Source: Nanosynbacter sp900555675
GTDB taxonomy: Bacteria > Patescibacteriota > Saccharimonadia > Saccharimonadales > Saccharimonadaceae
Assembly (NCBI RefSeq): GCF_022828245.2
Contig: NZ_CP157587.1
Location: 248,001 to 312,000, forward strand
DNA length: 64,000 bases
Direction of reading: 5' to 3'
How positions within the stretch are numbered: the stretch's first letter is position 1; every line of letters starts with the position of its first letter. The notes under the pieces are model-generated. The model had not been told where the DNA came from. It saw only the letters and a list, made by a program, of their open reading frames with translations, and did no database searches. The translations under genes were made by a program, and so were the position numbers. Positions 31,672 through 41,203 of this stretch are shown here, piece by piece.

Positions 31672-33105
31672 TTAAGCGATCTTTTCGGCGTTTTTGGCTT
31701 GCTTGTAAGCTTTGGTAACGGGCGCTAGGCCGCGGGCGACGCGTTCGCGATTGGCCTTTAATTGCTTTTCGTCACGGAAAGACATTTTAATTGGCGTTCC
31801 TGCAAAATTGAAAGCTTCACGCAGAGTTCGCTCCAGATAACGTTTGTAGCTCCAGTGGACGAATTTCAGATTACTGCCGTAGATAACAAACCACGGCGGA
31901 GCAACGTCCGTCTGGACAATGTAGCGCAGCTTCGGGTGTGAATTTTTCAGACCAGCCGGCGGATGTGCGGCGATAGCTTTCTGTAAAATATCGTTTAAGG
32001 CGCGAGTTTTACATTCTTGGCGACGACGCTTATAGATATCAAGCGCTAGGTCGAATAACTTAGCGACATTCTGCCCAGTGACAGAAGAGGTGAATATTAA
32101 CGGCGCGTATGGCGTAAACTTGAAGTTATAGCTGATTTGTGGTGCGATTTCATCGTGTGTGTAAGCGTCTTTACCTTTGACGGAGTCCCATTTGCTGACA
32201 ACCAGAACAAGCCCCTTGCCCGCCTCGTCAATAATTCCAGCTAGGCGCTGATCCAATTGAACGTTAAGCTCATTGACGTCCATAAGAAGCAGACAAACGT
32301 CGGCTTCGTTTATGGCTTGCATGGTGCGAAGAACTGAGAACTTCTCAATTCCCGTTTCTTGCTTTCCTTGGCGGCGAATTCCAGCGGTGTCGAGCAGTTC
32401 AATCGTCTGACCGTGATAACGAACTTGAACGCGGTTTACGTCGCGAGTGGTGCCGGCGACGTTGGCGACGATGGCTTGCTGTTTGCCCGCTAAGGTATTG
32501 AATAGATTACTCTTTCCGACATTCGGGCGGCCGATTAGTGCGACGCGGATGATGTCGTCAGGTGCGGTTTCGGTGGCTGGTGGAATAAGTTCGGCAATGC
32601 TGTCAAGAAGCTCCGAAATGCCGATACTGTGCTCGGCGGAAGTTTTTATGATGTTTTTAATGCCGAGTCGTTTGAATTCGTCGATAGAAAGAGAGCCTTT
32701 TAAGTCTGCTTTATTGGCGATTAAAATGACTGGCTTGCCGCTTTTTAGGGCTTTTTTGGCCAATTGTCGATCAGCGTCAGAAGGATAAACAGTGGAGTCA
32801 ACTGTTACGAGGATCACGTCAGCGGCGGCAGATGCGTCAGCAATTTGGTCCTGAATGGTCGCCTCAAATTCGTCCTCGGCAGTTTTAAGTCCAGCTGTGT
32901 CGATGAGCCAAAATTGCGAATAGTCATCTGATGGCGTAGAGTCGACGTTGCGTCGTTTGTATGAGACTTTACCAACAACATTGTCGCGTGTCGTGCCAGC
33001 TTCTCTGGCGACGATGGCCGTGCGAGAGCGCGTCAAGCGATTGAATAGTGAGCTTTTGCCGACGTTGGCTTGCCCGATGATGGCGACTGTTGGTAGTTTA
33101 GACAT
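31672..33105 (-). CDS. der: ribosome-assembly GTPase Der (EngA)
   Basis: The 477-residue protein has two tandem GTPase domains: GQANVGKSSLF, DTAGLK and NKAD in the first, and GRPNVGKSNLF, DTAGIR and SKWD in the second, followed by a KH-like domain. Der acts in assembly of the large ribosomal subunit. The length is slightly above the family average because of an extended tail. TATAAT lies 8 nt before the ATG and there is no ribosome site. Confidence 0.95.
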   Translation of the reverse strand: MSKLPTVAIIGQANVGKSSLFNRLTRSRTAIVAREAGTTRDNVVGKVSYKRRNVDSTPSDDYSQFWLIDTAGLKTAEDEFEATIQDQIADASAAADVILVTVDSTVYPSDADRQLAKKALKSGKPVILIANKADLKGSLSIDEFKRLGIKNIIKTSAEHSIGISELLDSIAELIPPATETAPDDIIRVALIGRPNVGKSNLFNTLAGKQQAIVANVAGTTRDVNRVQVRYHGQTIELLDTAGIRRQGKQETGIEKFSVLRTMQAINEADVCLLLMDVNELNVQLDQRLAGIIDEAGKGLVLVVSKWDSVKGKDAYTHDEIAPQISYNFKFTPYAPLIFTSSVTGQNVAKLFDLALDIYKRRRQECKTRALNDILQKAIAAHPPAGLKNSHPKLRYIVQTDVAPPWFVIYGSNLKFVHWSYKRYLERTLREAFNFAGTPIKMSFRDEKQLKANRERVARGLAPVTKAYKQAKNAEKIA

Positions 33106-33125
33106 GATTGTATATTATAGCAGTT

Positions 33126-33632
33126 TTAAGACATTTTGGCGAGCACACTGTTTATGTAAGCCTCGCACGGACGAATTATTTTCAGGAAATCTGTAAAATA
33201 ATTCGGGTTATTTTCTATTGTGAACTTCTCAGGCGCGGCTACGACGAGTGTACATTCTCTGCTGTCGCTATTATATTCTCTGGCGTAATCGTGGATGTAG
33301 ACCTTTGGAGATTGTTCGTTAATTGGATTTGGGCAAAGTGTTATGTAACAATTTTCTTCGGGGTTATTTATGCAATAGTACACGTTATTGTCGTCATCTT
33401 TGAACGCTACAGATATAGGATATTCAAATTTCGTAGTATGTTTCTCAACCTCTTTAATAAGTTCGATGTAAGCGTAGATTTGGTTTTCTAGGAATTTTGG
33501 TAAAATGTTGGACTTATCTTTCTCATAGAACAATCTTTCTATGGTATCCGATCTTTCTTCCTTAAGGTTACGTATGACTGCTCTTAGTTTTTCTGAGGAC
33601 AAGGGCTCAGATTCGCGCCCTAGCGTTTCCAT
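33126..33632 (-). CDS. hypothetical protein
   Basis: The 168-residue product is not recognised. It begins with a charged helical region (residues 8-70), followed by a beta-rich part with ISVAFKDDDNNVYYC and ECTLVVAA. No signal peptide or membrane segment is seen. It lies between der and the rluB-like gene on the same strand but with gaps of 20 and 83 nt. Four cysteines are scattered and not in CxxC pairs. No function can be proposed. Confidence 0.5.
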   Translation of the reverse strand: METLGRESEPLSSEKLRAVIRNLKEERSDTIERLFYEKDKSNILPKFLENQIYAYIELIKEVEKHTTKFEYPISVAFKDDDNNVYYCINNPEENCYITLCPNPINEQSPKVYIHDYAREYNSDSRECTLVVAAPEKFTIENNPNYFTDFLKIIRPCEAYINSVLAKMS

Positions 33633-33715
33633 TTTGCAATTACACTTTCTATCAAACTTAGCATAAAAGCTATATTACAATATTTACCGTAAAATGTAAA
33701 GAGCCGCGGAGTAAA

Positions 33716-34423
33716 TTATGAATTCGTGAATTTCTCTTCTCGCCATTCGCCTCTCTTGAGTTCACCGAGCGAATAATTGCCAAAGTTTGTTCTGTGGAGT
33801 TTTTTAACAGTGTAACCTAACGCATCGAAAGTTCGCCGAATTTGACGATTCCTTCCCTCGCTCATTTCCACTATCCAGTGATAGTCATCATCTTCGTGTT
33901 GTCTTTCTAGCGTCAATTGACTGCGCCCGTCAGGAAGCTGCACACCAAAATCATTGATCATTTGGCGATGTAGAGGTTGCAATGGCTGGTCGATTGTAAC
34001 GAGGTATCGCTTAATCTTGTAAAACGACGGATGTGTCATGCTGTGAGCAAAATCGCCGTCGTTCGTCATGAGAATCAGCCCAGAACTGTCTTTGTCCAGG
34101 CGACCAACAGGTTTTAAGTGGTGAAGATTCTTCGGTAATAATTTGTAGATTGTCGGAACGCCGCCCTGAGAAGCGCGCGAACAAAGATATCCAGTTGGCT
34201 TATGCAGGATGATGAGCTGTTTGGATTGCAATTCTAGCAATTTGCCGTTATAGGAAATTTTATTTGCGTCAGAGATTTGTTGACCCAATCTGGCGGGCTG
34301 ACCGTCAACGATAATCTTTCCCTTCTCTATCAATTCGTCGGCCTTCCGCCTGGAAACACCCGAGCACAGCGCCACGAATTTATTGAGGCGCCAAGATTCT
34401 TGCTTTGTGTCTGGGTTTATCAT
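33716..34423 (-). CDS. RsuA/RluB-family pseudouridine synthase
   Basis: The 235-residue protein has an N-terminal S4 RNA-binding domain (RLNKFVALCSGVSRRKADEL) and a pseudouridine synthase domain with GRLDKDSSGLILMTNDG, which contains the catalytic Asp, and EGRNRQIRRTFDALG near the end. It modifies ribosomal RNA, most likely the large subunit, although the exact site cannot be predicted. The start overlaps the stop of the response-regulator gene by four bases (ATGA), so the two are translated together, a curious pairing. Confidence 0.88.
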   Translation of the reverse strand: MINPDTKQESWRLNKFVALCSGVSRRKADELIEKGKIIVDGQPARLGQQISDANKISYNGKLLELQSKQLIILHKPTGYLCSRASQGGVPTIYKLLPKNLHHLKPVGRLDKDSSGLILMTNDGDFAHSMTHPSFYKIKRYLVTIDQPLQPLHRQMINDFGVQLPDGRSQLTLERQHEDDDYHWIVEMSEGRNRQIRRTFDALGYTVKKLHRTNFGNYSLGELKRGEWREEKFTNS

Positions 34424-35442
34424 TGTTGCGGATTTATCGGTGGAAATTGTGGTGACTGAGGTTCTGATGGTTGATGTGGAATGTTTTTCTCCTGAGGCTG
34501 TGCTTGGACCTGAGGTATTACGCTAGCTTGCTCAATAGGATTTGGTGCTAGCTGTTGTGGCTGAGGCGTTGGAATCGGTTGCGGTGCTGGAGTCTGCACT
34601 GGTTGAGGCTCTGGAGTTGGTTGAGAAATTCTCTGCGTATTGTCTAATTCTTCTGCCATAAGTTTAGAGATGTCTACCGAATTCTGAGAATCATCAGCTG
34701 GTAAAGGTTGAATAATGCGATCACCAAGCCCTGAAGGTCGCGGCGCAGGTGATGAAAATGGCGCCATAGGTTGCGGCAGAGTTGCTGGCTGCTGCTGCGG
34801 TGTTGGAATCGGTTGTGGTGCTGGAGTCTGCGCTAGCTGAGGTAGCGGTTGTAGCGCCGGCGCGAATGCCTGTTGCGGATGTTGCTGCATAAGCGGATTT
34901 ACTAAAGAAGCTGTTGGCGTTGCAGCGGGGGCGGCTGGTTGTGGTGACAATGAAGAAATATCAGGTCTAGTAACTGGCTGCGGCGCTGCTGGAGTTGGCT
35001 GAGGTGCTGGAGTGGCTGGCTCATATGTATGAGCTGGTTGTGAAACTGGCACTGGATTTGTGCCGACTCCCGGAAGATCTCCCAAGGTTTCGTGAACTGC
35101 CCTCACGACGTCTTCTATTCCCACCTGAGACTTCACCAAGTATTTATCAGCGCCAAGTTGCTCGCCGCGTTTTCGCTGATCTTCTGATGATAGTGCGGTC
35201 ATGATAATCACCTTAACGTCTTTTGTCTCTGTCGTTGAGCGTAAAATGTCCAGCATATCAAATCCAGAGATTTTCGGCATCATCACGTCGCTTAAAATTA
35301 ATCGCGGACGTTCTTTAATTGCCATGGCCAGAGCTTCTTCGCCGTCGCCCGCCGAAACGATATCGTAGCCCTCCGCCAAAAGTCGTACACCGTAAATTTC
35401 GCGTAAACTTTTGTCGTCCTCAACCAATAAAATTTTTGTCAT
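34420..35442 (-). CDS. response regulator with long Pro/Gln-rich C-terminus
   Basis: Residues 1-120 are a receiver domain with LLVEDDKSLRE, the phosphoacceptor in LILSDVMMPK, a Thr in IIMTALS and Lys in ADKYLVKS. The remaining 215 residues are low-complexity Pro/Gln/Ala with no DNA-binding domain, so the output is probably protein-protein contact. It follows a histidine kinase gene after 52 nt. TATAGT lies 8 nt before the ATG. The tail resembles that of the sortase protein in this window. Confidence 0.8.
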   Translation of the reverse strand: MTKILLVEDDKSLREIYGVRLLAEGYDIVSAGDGEEALAMAIKERPRLILSDVMMPKISGFDMLDILRSTTETKDVKVIIMTALSSEDQRKRGEQLGADKYLVKSQVGIEDVVRAVHETLGDLPGVGTNPVPVSQPAHTYEPATPAPQPTPAAPQPVTRPDISSLSPQPAAPAATPTASLVNPLMQQHPQQAFAPALQPLPQLAQTPAPQPIPTPQQQPATLPQPMAPFSSPAPRPSGLGDRIIQPLPADDSQNSVDISKLMAEELDNTQRISQPTPEPQPVQTPAPQPIPTPQPQQLAPNPIEQASVIPQVQAQPQEKNIPHQPSEPQSPQFPPINPQQ

Positions 35443-35494
35443 ATGTTTATACTATACTGAAGTTTTGACAAAAAATCCATAGCCCTTATGGTTA

Positions 35495-37477
35495 TTATTC
35501 GCGACCAGGAATTGATAGTTGCTGGCGCTTTTTACGCAACTCTTCCTCAATTTCAGCCAACGTCGGCTCGGAAGAATTTCTGGCTGGTTGTGGAGTTTCT
35601 GGCTGGGTCGTCGGGACTGTAGGCACGGCTGGAGCTGGGTTCTCTGGAGTTGCAATTGCGGCTGGATTTGAATCGACAATTTCGCTATTATTTTCAGTTG
35701 CGACATCTTCCGTCTTCTCTTCTGTGGCAATTTCAATTTTTCCTGAAGCCAAAGAGTCTGGCGTTTTATCTTCGGGCTTTTTAACTTCCGCAGATTCTAA
35801 TCGCTGCTTAGCTTCCGAACTATTCATACGAGGAATTTCCAGATAGAAAGTACTTCCCTCTTTATATTTGCTTTCAACTCGCAAGTTTCCAGACATCGCC
35901 TCGGCCAAGCGGCGACTCAAATATAGCCCCAAGCCAGTTCCGCCAATTTCTCGCGTGTCAGAATTGTCCACCCGATAAAATTTCTGGAATAAATGTGGAA
36001 TATCTTCGGCGGGAATGCCAATACCGCTGTCTTTTACGCTTACGGAAATCTGCTTATCGTCGCCGGTAACATTGACGACAACTTCGCCCGACGGTGTGTA
36101 TTTGATGGCATTTTCAATCAAGTTGCTAACAACTTCCCGAAAATGATCAGGGTCAATATTGGCATAAAAAATCGGCTGCAATGACTTCTCTTTACTCTCG
36201 CCAACGATGTCTGGCATAAAGATGTAATTGAGCTGCTTTTCGCTAGCTTTTGTCGCCAAACCATCAAAAATATCCTTCAAAAATTCGTTTACGTTGATGA
36301 CTTTCGGGTTGTTTTTCATTCGCCCATCTTCGACTTTGCTGATATCAAGAAGATCTTGGAATAATCGTCCCAGATGTTGCGCCGATTCGTGGGCTTTGGT
36401 AATGAAATCGCGGGCTTTCTCGTCGATGTGAGCGGTGGCTGGATTTAACGCCAGACCCAAATAGCCCTCAATTGACGCAACTGGCGTACGCATCTCGTGG
36501 CTGGCGGTGGAAATAAACTCGGCTTGCTCGCGCTCCTCGGCTTTTTCCTTGGTGATGTCGCGGAAAACTACAATGATTCCTTCGCCGTCCGTGCCGACTG
36601 GAGAGCTGACGATTGACACTAAAATGCGTTTTTCAGAGCTGGTCAATAGGAATAATTTATCGTTGTGCGTTGGCTGGTTTTTTGATAAAGATTGAGCTAT
36701 TGGATTCTCGAGGTCTTCTACATCTTTTCCGTCTGAGGTGACAAGTTTTAAGACACTTTTCCAATTAAGCCCGAGCGCGTCGCCTTGGTCCCAGCCTATG
36801 ATTTGTTGGGCGGACGGATTTATCAGTTCGATGTTGCCGTCTTTGGAAATAGCCAGAACGCCGTCGTCGATGGCATTAATCACTACGTCAGATTTACTTT
36901 CAACCGCGGAAAGTCTATTCTCCAGATTGGATGTATTGTCATCAGTTTTTTGGCGGCGAATCCATAGAACGAGGCTAAAAATCAAAGGTAAAAATCCGAA
37001 GAAGAGGTAGCCGATGATGAATTGCACGTTTATTCCCTGTTGAACGCTGGTGGCTACAATCTGCAAAATAACCAAAAGTCCCATCATTCCTAAGATTATT
37101 GCGCCGAAAAATCCTGCGAAAATTGCCACGATAATCCACATAACCAGGAATGGCGAAACGACTCCGCCGCTGGTAATTATGGTGGTTACGGCGACAGCGA
37201 CGGTTAACAAATATACGAAAATTCCGATTTCAGTTTCGTGTTTTCTGGGAAGCCAAAAACATAAAATCAGCACAATTAAGCTGCCGATTCCTGCCACGCC
37301 AGCTGCCAAATCTGAGACCGATAATCCTATTGGTAGTTGATAGCCGGTCGGTATGAATCGTGCCCATGCATATAAAAGAATGATCGTGAAACAACTCAGT
37401 AATGCCACTTCACACAACCGTCTTAACCAAAATCTGGAAATTGCGTGAGGCTTAAAGTAAATCCCGCCCTTTTTCAT
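35495..37477 (-). CDS. membrane sensor histidine kinase with PAS domain
   Basis: The 660-residue protein has about six N-terminal helices, a PAS domain (about 200-310, DDGVLAISKDGNIELINPS), HisKA with SHEMRTPVASIEGYLG (the phosphorylated His) and HATPase_c with NLIENAIKYTP, DSGIGIP and GGTGLGLYLS. The C-terminal 100 residues are disordered and rich in Glu, Pro and Thr. An upstream ATG at 37528 is possible, but CATAAT lies 6 nt before 37477, in line with the leaderless pattern. It probably phosphorylates the response regulator downstream. Confidence 0.88.
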   Translation of the reverse strand: MKKGGIYFKPHAISRFWLRRLCEVALLSCFTIILLYAWARFIPTGYQLPIGLSVSDLAAGVAGIGSLIVLILCFWLPRKHETEIGIFVYLLTVAVAVTTIITSGGVVSPFLVMWIIVAIFAGFFGAIILGMMGLLVILQIVATSVQQGINVQFIIGYLFFGFLPLIFSLVLWIRRQKTDDNTSNLENRLSAVESKSDVVINAIDDGVLAISKDGNIELINPSAQQIIGWDQGDALGLNWKSVLKLVTSDGKDVEDLENPIAQSLSKNQPTHNDKLFLLTSSEKRILVSIVSSPVGTDGEGIIVVFRDITKEKAEEREQAEFISTASHEMRTPVASIEGYLGLALNPATAHIDEKARDFITKAHESAQHLGRLFQDLLDISKVEDGRMKNNPKVINVNEFLKDIFDGLATKASEKQLNYIFMPDIVGESKEKSLQPIFYANIDPDHFREVVSNLIENAIKYTPSGEVVVNVTGDDKQISVSVKDSGIGIPAEDIPHLFQKFYRVDNSDTREIGGTGLGLYLSRRLAEAMSGNLRVESKYKEGSTFYLEIPRMNSSEAKQRLESAEVKKPEDKTPDSLASGKIEIATEEKTEDVATENNSEIVDSNPAAIATPENPAPAVPTVPTTQPETPQPARNSSEPTLAEIEEELRKKRQQLSIPGRE

Positions 37478-37576
37478 GCTTTTATTATGGCGAATTTTCA
37501 GAAAAATCTCAAGTGATAAATATGACATAGAGGTTGTATGGATGCGGAAAAGTAGACAAGCCTCCCCTTTTCGTGG

Positions 37577-37582
37577 TACAAT
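37577..37582 (+). promoter_or_regulatory. -10 box of the tRNA-Glu promoter
   Basis: TACAAT at 37577-37582 lies 12 nt before the tRNA. A TAGACA 18 bp upstream may serve as the -35. Confidence 0.5.
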
Positions 37583-37594
37583 CTATGGAGTTAC

Positions 37595-37669
37595 GGCCCT
37601 ATCGTCTAGCGGTTAGGACACCAGGTTCTCATCCTGGCAACCCGGGTTCGATTCCCGGTGGGGTCACCA
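37595..37669 (+). tRNA. tRNA-Glu(CTC)
   Basis: A full cloverleaf can be drawn: 7-bp acceptor (GGCCCTA with TGGGGTC), a D-arm, anticodon stem CCAGG/CCTGG with loop TTCTCAT giving anticodon CTC, and a T-arm with GGTTCGATTCC. CCA is encoded at 37667-37669. The 75-nt length is normal. Confidence 0.97.
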
Positions 37670-37683
37670 AGAATAGTTAACTT

Positions 37684-37715
37684 ATTAAAAAACATCTACA
37701 TGAAGGTGTTTTTTT
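37684..37715 (+). terminator. intrinsic terminator after tRNA-Glu
   Basis: AAAAAACATC and GGTGTTTTTT pair over about ten positions around TACATGAA, ending in a run of seven T. Confidence 0.75.
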
Positions 37716-37836
37716 AATTTGTGAAGTAGTATGCTTCAATTCTCAATATTCTTCAACTTTTCATATAGACACATACTACAAACCGTACGTAGATGGTCTA
37801 ATTGACGATCTGTATGGTCTCATAACTAGGGATGTC

Positions 37837-38376
37837 CTAGAGTTTATAAAGTAACAAATCCACCTCGTCCCATTCCTCAACCACTGTGGTCAAAGTATAC
37901 GTAGCGATGGTTTTGGCGTTGTCGTATATTTGTTTTGATGTAAGCTTCTTTAAATCTCTCAAGCTAAAGAGGTTAATGTTGTTGGATTCGCCGCTAGCTA
38001 TATCATGTATCGGATTTTCCGAAGTAATAAACGCATAACTTATGTCCGTGTGATAATGCCCGCCACCAGCAGGATATGTGTGAATCGCGATCGGTTGAGG
38101 GTGTAGTTTCACCCCAGGCAATGAAGCAAGTCTATTGTAGCGCGGCTGCAACAACCTCAGCTGGTTTTTGTCGTAGCCAGATTCTTCGGCTATTTCCCGT
38201 AAGACCGCTTGCCACGGTGTCTCGTCCAGCTCGACATGCCCGCCAAACTGCAATAACTTGTTTAGCTTGCGGTGCTTATGCAAAATAATCCGAGGTTCGG
38301 CACTCTCTGTTATTTTCACAATATATCCGCTAACGCATATATCGTGCTGGCCAGGCTGGTTATGTATATGAGGCAT
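37837..38376 (-). CDS. Nudix hydrolase
   Basis: The 179-residue protein contains the full Nudix box GHVELDETPWQAVLREIAEE followed by SGY, the metal site that cleaves nucleoside diphosphates linked to other groups. The N-terminus (VSGYIVKI) and a later YAFITSENP strand fit the fold. The substrate is unknown; the family includes housecleaning enzymes. TATAGT abuts the ATG, so the true start may be slightly downstream or the promoter elsewhere. Confidence 0.85.
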   Translation of the reverse strand: MPHIHNQPGQHDICVSGYIVKITESAEPRIILHKHRKLNKLLQFGGHVELDETPWQAVLREIAEESGYDKNQLRLLQPRYNRLASLPGVKLHPQPIAIHTYPAGGGHYHTDISYAFITSENPIHDIASGESNNINLFSLRDLKKLTSKQIYDNAKTIATYTLTTVVEEWDEVDLLLYKL

Positions 38377-38391
38377 ACTATAATTTTACTT

Positions 38392-38513
38392 TAATTGTGG
38401 TGCGCGGTCAAAAGGATGCGCAAGGGTAACCTTTAAGGCGGGCAGGTTAATAAATTGCACTGCATGTGAGACGCCGTGGGAGCCCATAGAAGGGCTATTT
38501 TTTATTATTCTAT
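38392..38513 (+). ncRNA. small RNA candidate with intrinsic terminator
   Basis: Between two minus-strand genes, the plus strand carries TATAAT (38380-38385), then several hairpins: TGCGC/GCGCA, AAGG-GTAA-CCTT with a GNRA-type loop, and GGCG/CGCC. It ends with AGCCC-ATAGAA-GGGCT followed by ATTTTTTATT (38489-38511). No reading frame is evident. A transcript of about 120 nt is inferred. The -35 is poor, so confidence is moderate. The family is not recognised. Confidence 0.45.
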
Positions 38514-39272
38514 GTTAATCTTTCCGGTGAACATTGCTAATTGAGGGTTTTCAAAGAAAAACAGCGGCTCTCCATGATAATTGTGACACATCTTCAACTC
38601 CTTCACTGAACGTTCGTCTCTCTTTACTAAAGTAAGAGTTTTATAATCGGGATTTTTCGCGCTTATAAATATTATTCCCTCGAGGTTTTTACTCTCAATG
38701 AATAGATTTTCTATTTCTGGAAAAAATAACGGGAAGAATGGTCTCGTATTTATATTGTCATCATACTCAGGCTCAAAGCGGGAGCCTAGTATAGTCTCAT
38801 CTTCTGCTATAAACCATATAGCAACGTTTTCCCTGTCTACTCCTAGTTTACTTGACAAGTTTTCTTTGTATTGATCTATCTTTGAGTAGTGTAATTTGAA
38901 CGATGTTATGAAGTTGTCTTTATAATATTCTGGTTTCGGCACTGACTTTATTTCTTCGTGTATAGTTACGGAATTTTCAGTTTTAATCTTTTTTCGAATT
39001 TTTTCATCAGCAGATTGTTTTATTTTCATCTCATCTCTGCGTTGCTGACTTCCGTTTTTGTTACGTTTACGAGCGTCATATTTAAAATGCTCAAGACCAT
39101 ATACTGTTTTATCATATTTAGTGTATATGTCTGGACTCTCGAATGAATGCCAGTTGCTTAATATCCTTTTTGCTTTACGCTTTCCTAAGCCTAGTAGAGA
39201 GCATTCTAGATAAGGAGATTTGCTGTCATGATTTAAATATTTTCTACTAATGTACTCAGCTTCATTTTTCAT
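38505..39272 (-). CDS. hypothetical protein with charged coiled middle
   Basis: The 255-residue product is not recognised. The N-terminal 70 residues are basic (LGKRKAKRIL), residues 75-115 are strongly charged (KIKQSADEKIRKKIKTEN), and the C-terminal 140 residues look like a compact alpha/beta domain (ENVAIWFIAEDETILGSR, GIIFISAKNPD). There is no signal peptide. It lies directly downstream of a two-component pair on the same strand, separated by 15 nt, and could belong to that operon. Confidence 0.5.
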   Translation of the reverse strand: MKNEAEYISRKYLNHDSKSPYLECSLLGLGKRKAKRILSNWHSFESPDIYTKYDKTVYGLEHFKYDARKRNKNGSQQRRDEMKIKQSADEKIRKKIKTENSVTIHEEIKSVPKPEYYKDNFITSFKLHYSKIDQYKENLSSKLGVDRENVAIWFIAEDETILGSRFEPEYDDNINTRPFFPLFFPEIENLFIESKNLEGIIFISAKNPDYKTLTLVKRDERSVKELKMCHNYHGEPLFFFENPQLAMFTGKINIE

Positions 39273-39287
39273 TGCGTCAAAATATTT

Positions 39288-39668
39288 TTAGTCGTCGCTG
39301 CTCATCTGTTTAACGACTTCTATCAAATTCCGCGGCGTAATGTCGGCTTTAATCAGATATCCATCGACGCGACTCATAACGGATTTACGCGAAGCTTCGT
39401 CCTGTTCAAAATTGGTCATAATCAAAATCTTACTATTCGGAACCAAATCGACATTGTTATTTCTCAGTGCGTCTAAAATCTGGTCACCACGCTGTTCTGG
39501 CAGCATTAAGTCGAGGATTATCAGGTCAAAAGTTTGGTTGCGCGCCGCCACTAGTCCGTCATTTCCGTCGACCACCCACGTCACATCATATCCCGCTTTT
39601 TGCAGACTCCTGACATACATTTCGCCAATAAAACGGTCATCTTCCACGCATAAAATTGTCTTTATCAT
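39288..39668 (-). CDS. single-domain response regulator
   Basis: The 126-residue protein is a bare receiver domain: LCVEDDRFIGE (acidic pocket), LIILDLMLPE with the phosphoacceptor Asp, LIMTNF and GYLIKADI with the conserved Lys. It lacks an output domain, like CheY, so it acts through protein contacts. Its gene follows a histidine kinase gene after 8 nt, and the two form a cognate pair. A strong ribosome site (AGGAGG) lies 6 nt before the ATG. Confidence 0.9.
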   Translation of the reverse strand: MIKTILCVEDDRFIGEMYVRSLQKAGYDVTWVVDGNDGLVAARNQTFDLIILDLMLPEQRGDQILDALRNNNVDLVPNSKILIMTNFEQDEASRKSVMSRVDGYLIKADITPRNLIEVVKQMSSDD

Positions 39669-39676
39669 AATTCCTC

Positions 39677-41203
39677 CTAGCCCTTATACATGGCGTGATT
39701 TTTTATCCAGCCGCCACCCTTTCGTATCAATTGATTATTCAGTTGCCCGTCTTCTAACAATTTATCTTTAACTGTAGCATAAATTGGCAAAGTGAACGAG
39801 AAGACTGAACCTTCATTTTCGCGGGATCGAGCGATTATCGAGCCGCCGTGAGATTCGACAAAGGCTTTGCAAATGTAAAGCCCAATTCCCGTCCCAGCGA
39901 CGGCCTCGCGTGATCTGTGTGATCGATAGAACTTGTGGAACAAATTGTCCACGACATTCGCCGGCATACCAATTCCATTGTCGGCGACGGACACTTCCAC
40001 GAAGTCGCCTTTTTTCTCCGCGGAAACGGTTACGGACCCGCCCTCAAAACTGTATTTAATGGCATTGTCAATTAGATTACCAATCACTTCCCCGATACTT
40101 CCGTGATCAGCGGCTACTGTCGGCAGATCATCTGGAATATTGACGCTGAGCATTCTGTGTTGAGTTGAGGCACGAAGCTGCATATCATCGGCGATCGAGG
40201 CGTAAATATTAGCGACAGTGTCTTCCAGCAGATAAACCTTCAAGTGATGTCTATCATATCTGGCGACGTTAAGAATATTGTCAATGTAGCTAGACAAGCG
40301 ATTGGACGAAACGACCAACCTATCAAGAAGTTGCCTTTCATCGCCCTGCAAGCGTCCAGCAAACTCTTCGTTGATGATGTCCAGGTATCCACGAATGACT
40401 GTAATCGGTCCGCGGAGTTCGTGGGCGGCAAATGATATGAAATTGAGGTCCTCCTCTTCTGGCAAATATCCTTTAGACTTGTCGATGAGAAAAATGACAG
40501 TTTCGGCGGCGGCACCTTTCTCAAATGAAGCCACGATATCAAAAATCCGCGTTTTTTGGATGATGTCGGGGTTGGTGCTAATGCGTTGCCAGCGGCGCTC
40601 GGCTTTGATTTTCTCATTGGCAATTTCGTGAAGCCAATCGGAAATGCTCGGTTCGTTTAGAAAATCAAGCGCTAGAAAATCCTCGCCTTTTGCGTTTCTG
40701 GAAATCGGGGCGGCGGAATTGGCGAAGATAATTTTCTGGTTGGAATTAAGAATCACGACGCCGGTACTGGCTTGATTCAGGGCTTGAGTGAGCGGGATTT
40801 TTGGTTTGTCGTTGTCGTTAGCTGATTTTTGCTCTGGTTGATAATCGCCATAAATTGCCTGAAGTGCCGTCTTAAATCCGGTTTTTTCGTAGCGTTTATC
40901 GTTGGGGTTTGGCGGAGTGTCGGTTGTCGGTTCGCCAATTTTATGAGAAAGCGCCGCCAGAATTTTATTAAGCGGTGCAGCGATGATTTTAACGATAGAA
41001 ATTGAAAATAGGATTTGTAAAATAGCAGTAATTAAAATGATAATCCAGAAATTTAGCTGGAATATGGAAATTGCCGTAAAATGGAGCGCGATTCCCAGTC
41101 CTAATATAATGCAGGCGCTCGCTGATAATAGGACTAATATGACTTTTCGGTAATAATATTGTTTGTACTCGCGTAGGGTTTTAGATGCCGGATCTATTGC
41201 CAT
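39677..41203 (-). CDS. membrane sensor histidine kinase
   Basis: The 508-residue protein has two N-terminal helices (about 20-75), a short PAS-like region, HisKA with AAHELRGPITVIRGYL (phosphorylated His) and HATPase_c with NLIDNAIKYSF, DNGIGMP and GTGIGLYI. I chose the ATG at 41203 over one at 41242 because GGGGAAG lies just upstream and the preceding 13 residues are unlike a helix start. The start overlaps the upstream DUF3048 gene by 10 nt. Its partner is the regulator downstream. Confidence 0.88.
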   Translation of the reverse strand: MAIDPASKTLREYKQYYYRKVILVLLSASACIILGLGIALHFTAISIFQLNFWIIILITAILQILFSISIVKIIAAPLNKILAALSHKIGEPTTDTPPNPNDKRYEKTGFKTALQAIYGDYQPEQKSANDNDKPKIPLTQALNQASTGVVILNSNQKIIFANSAAPISRNAKGEDFLALDFLNEPSISDWLHEIANEKIKAERRWQRISTNPDIIQKTRIFDIVASFEKGAAAETVIFLIDKSKGYLPEEEDLNFISFAAHELRGPITVIRGYLDIINEEFAGRLQGDERQLLDRLVVSSNRLSSYIDNILNVARYDRHHLKVYLLEDTVANIYASIADDMQLRASTQHRMLSVNIPDDLPTVAADHGSIGEVIGNLIDNAIKYSFEGGSVTVSAEKKGDFVEVSVADNGIGMPANVVDNLFHKFYRSHRSREAVAGTGIGLYICKAFVESHGGSIIARSRENEGSVFSFTLPIYATVKDKLLEDGQLNNQLIRKGGGWIKNHAMYKG

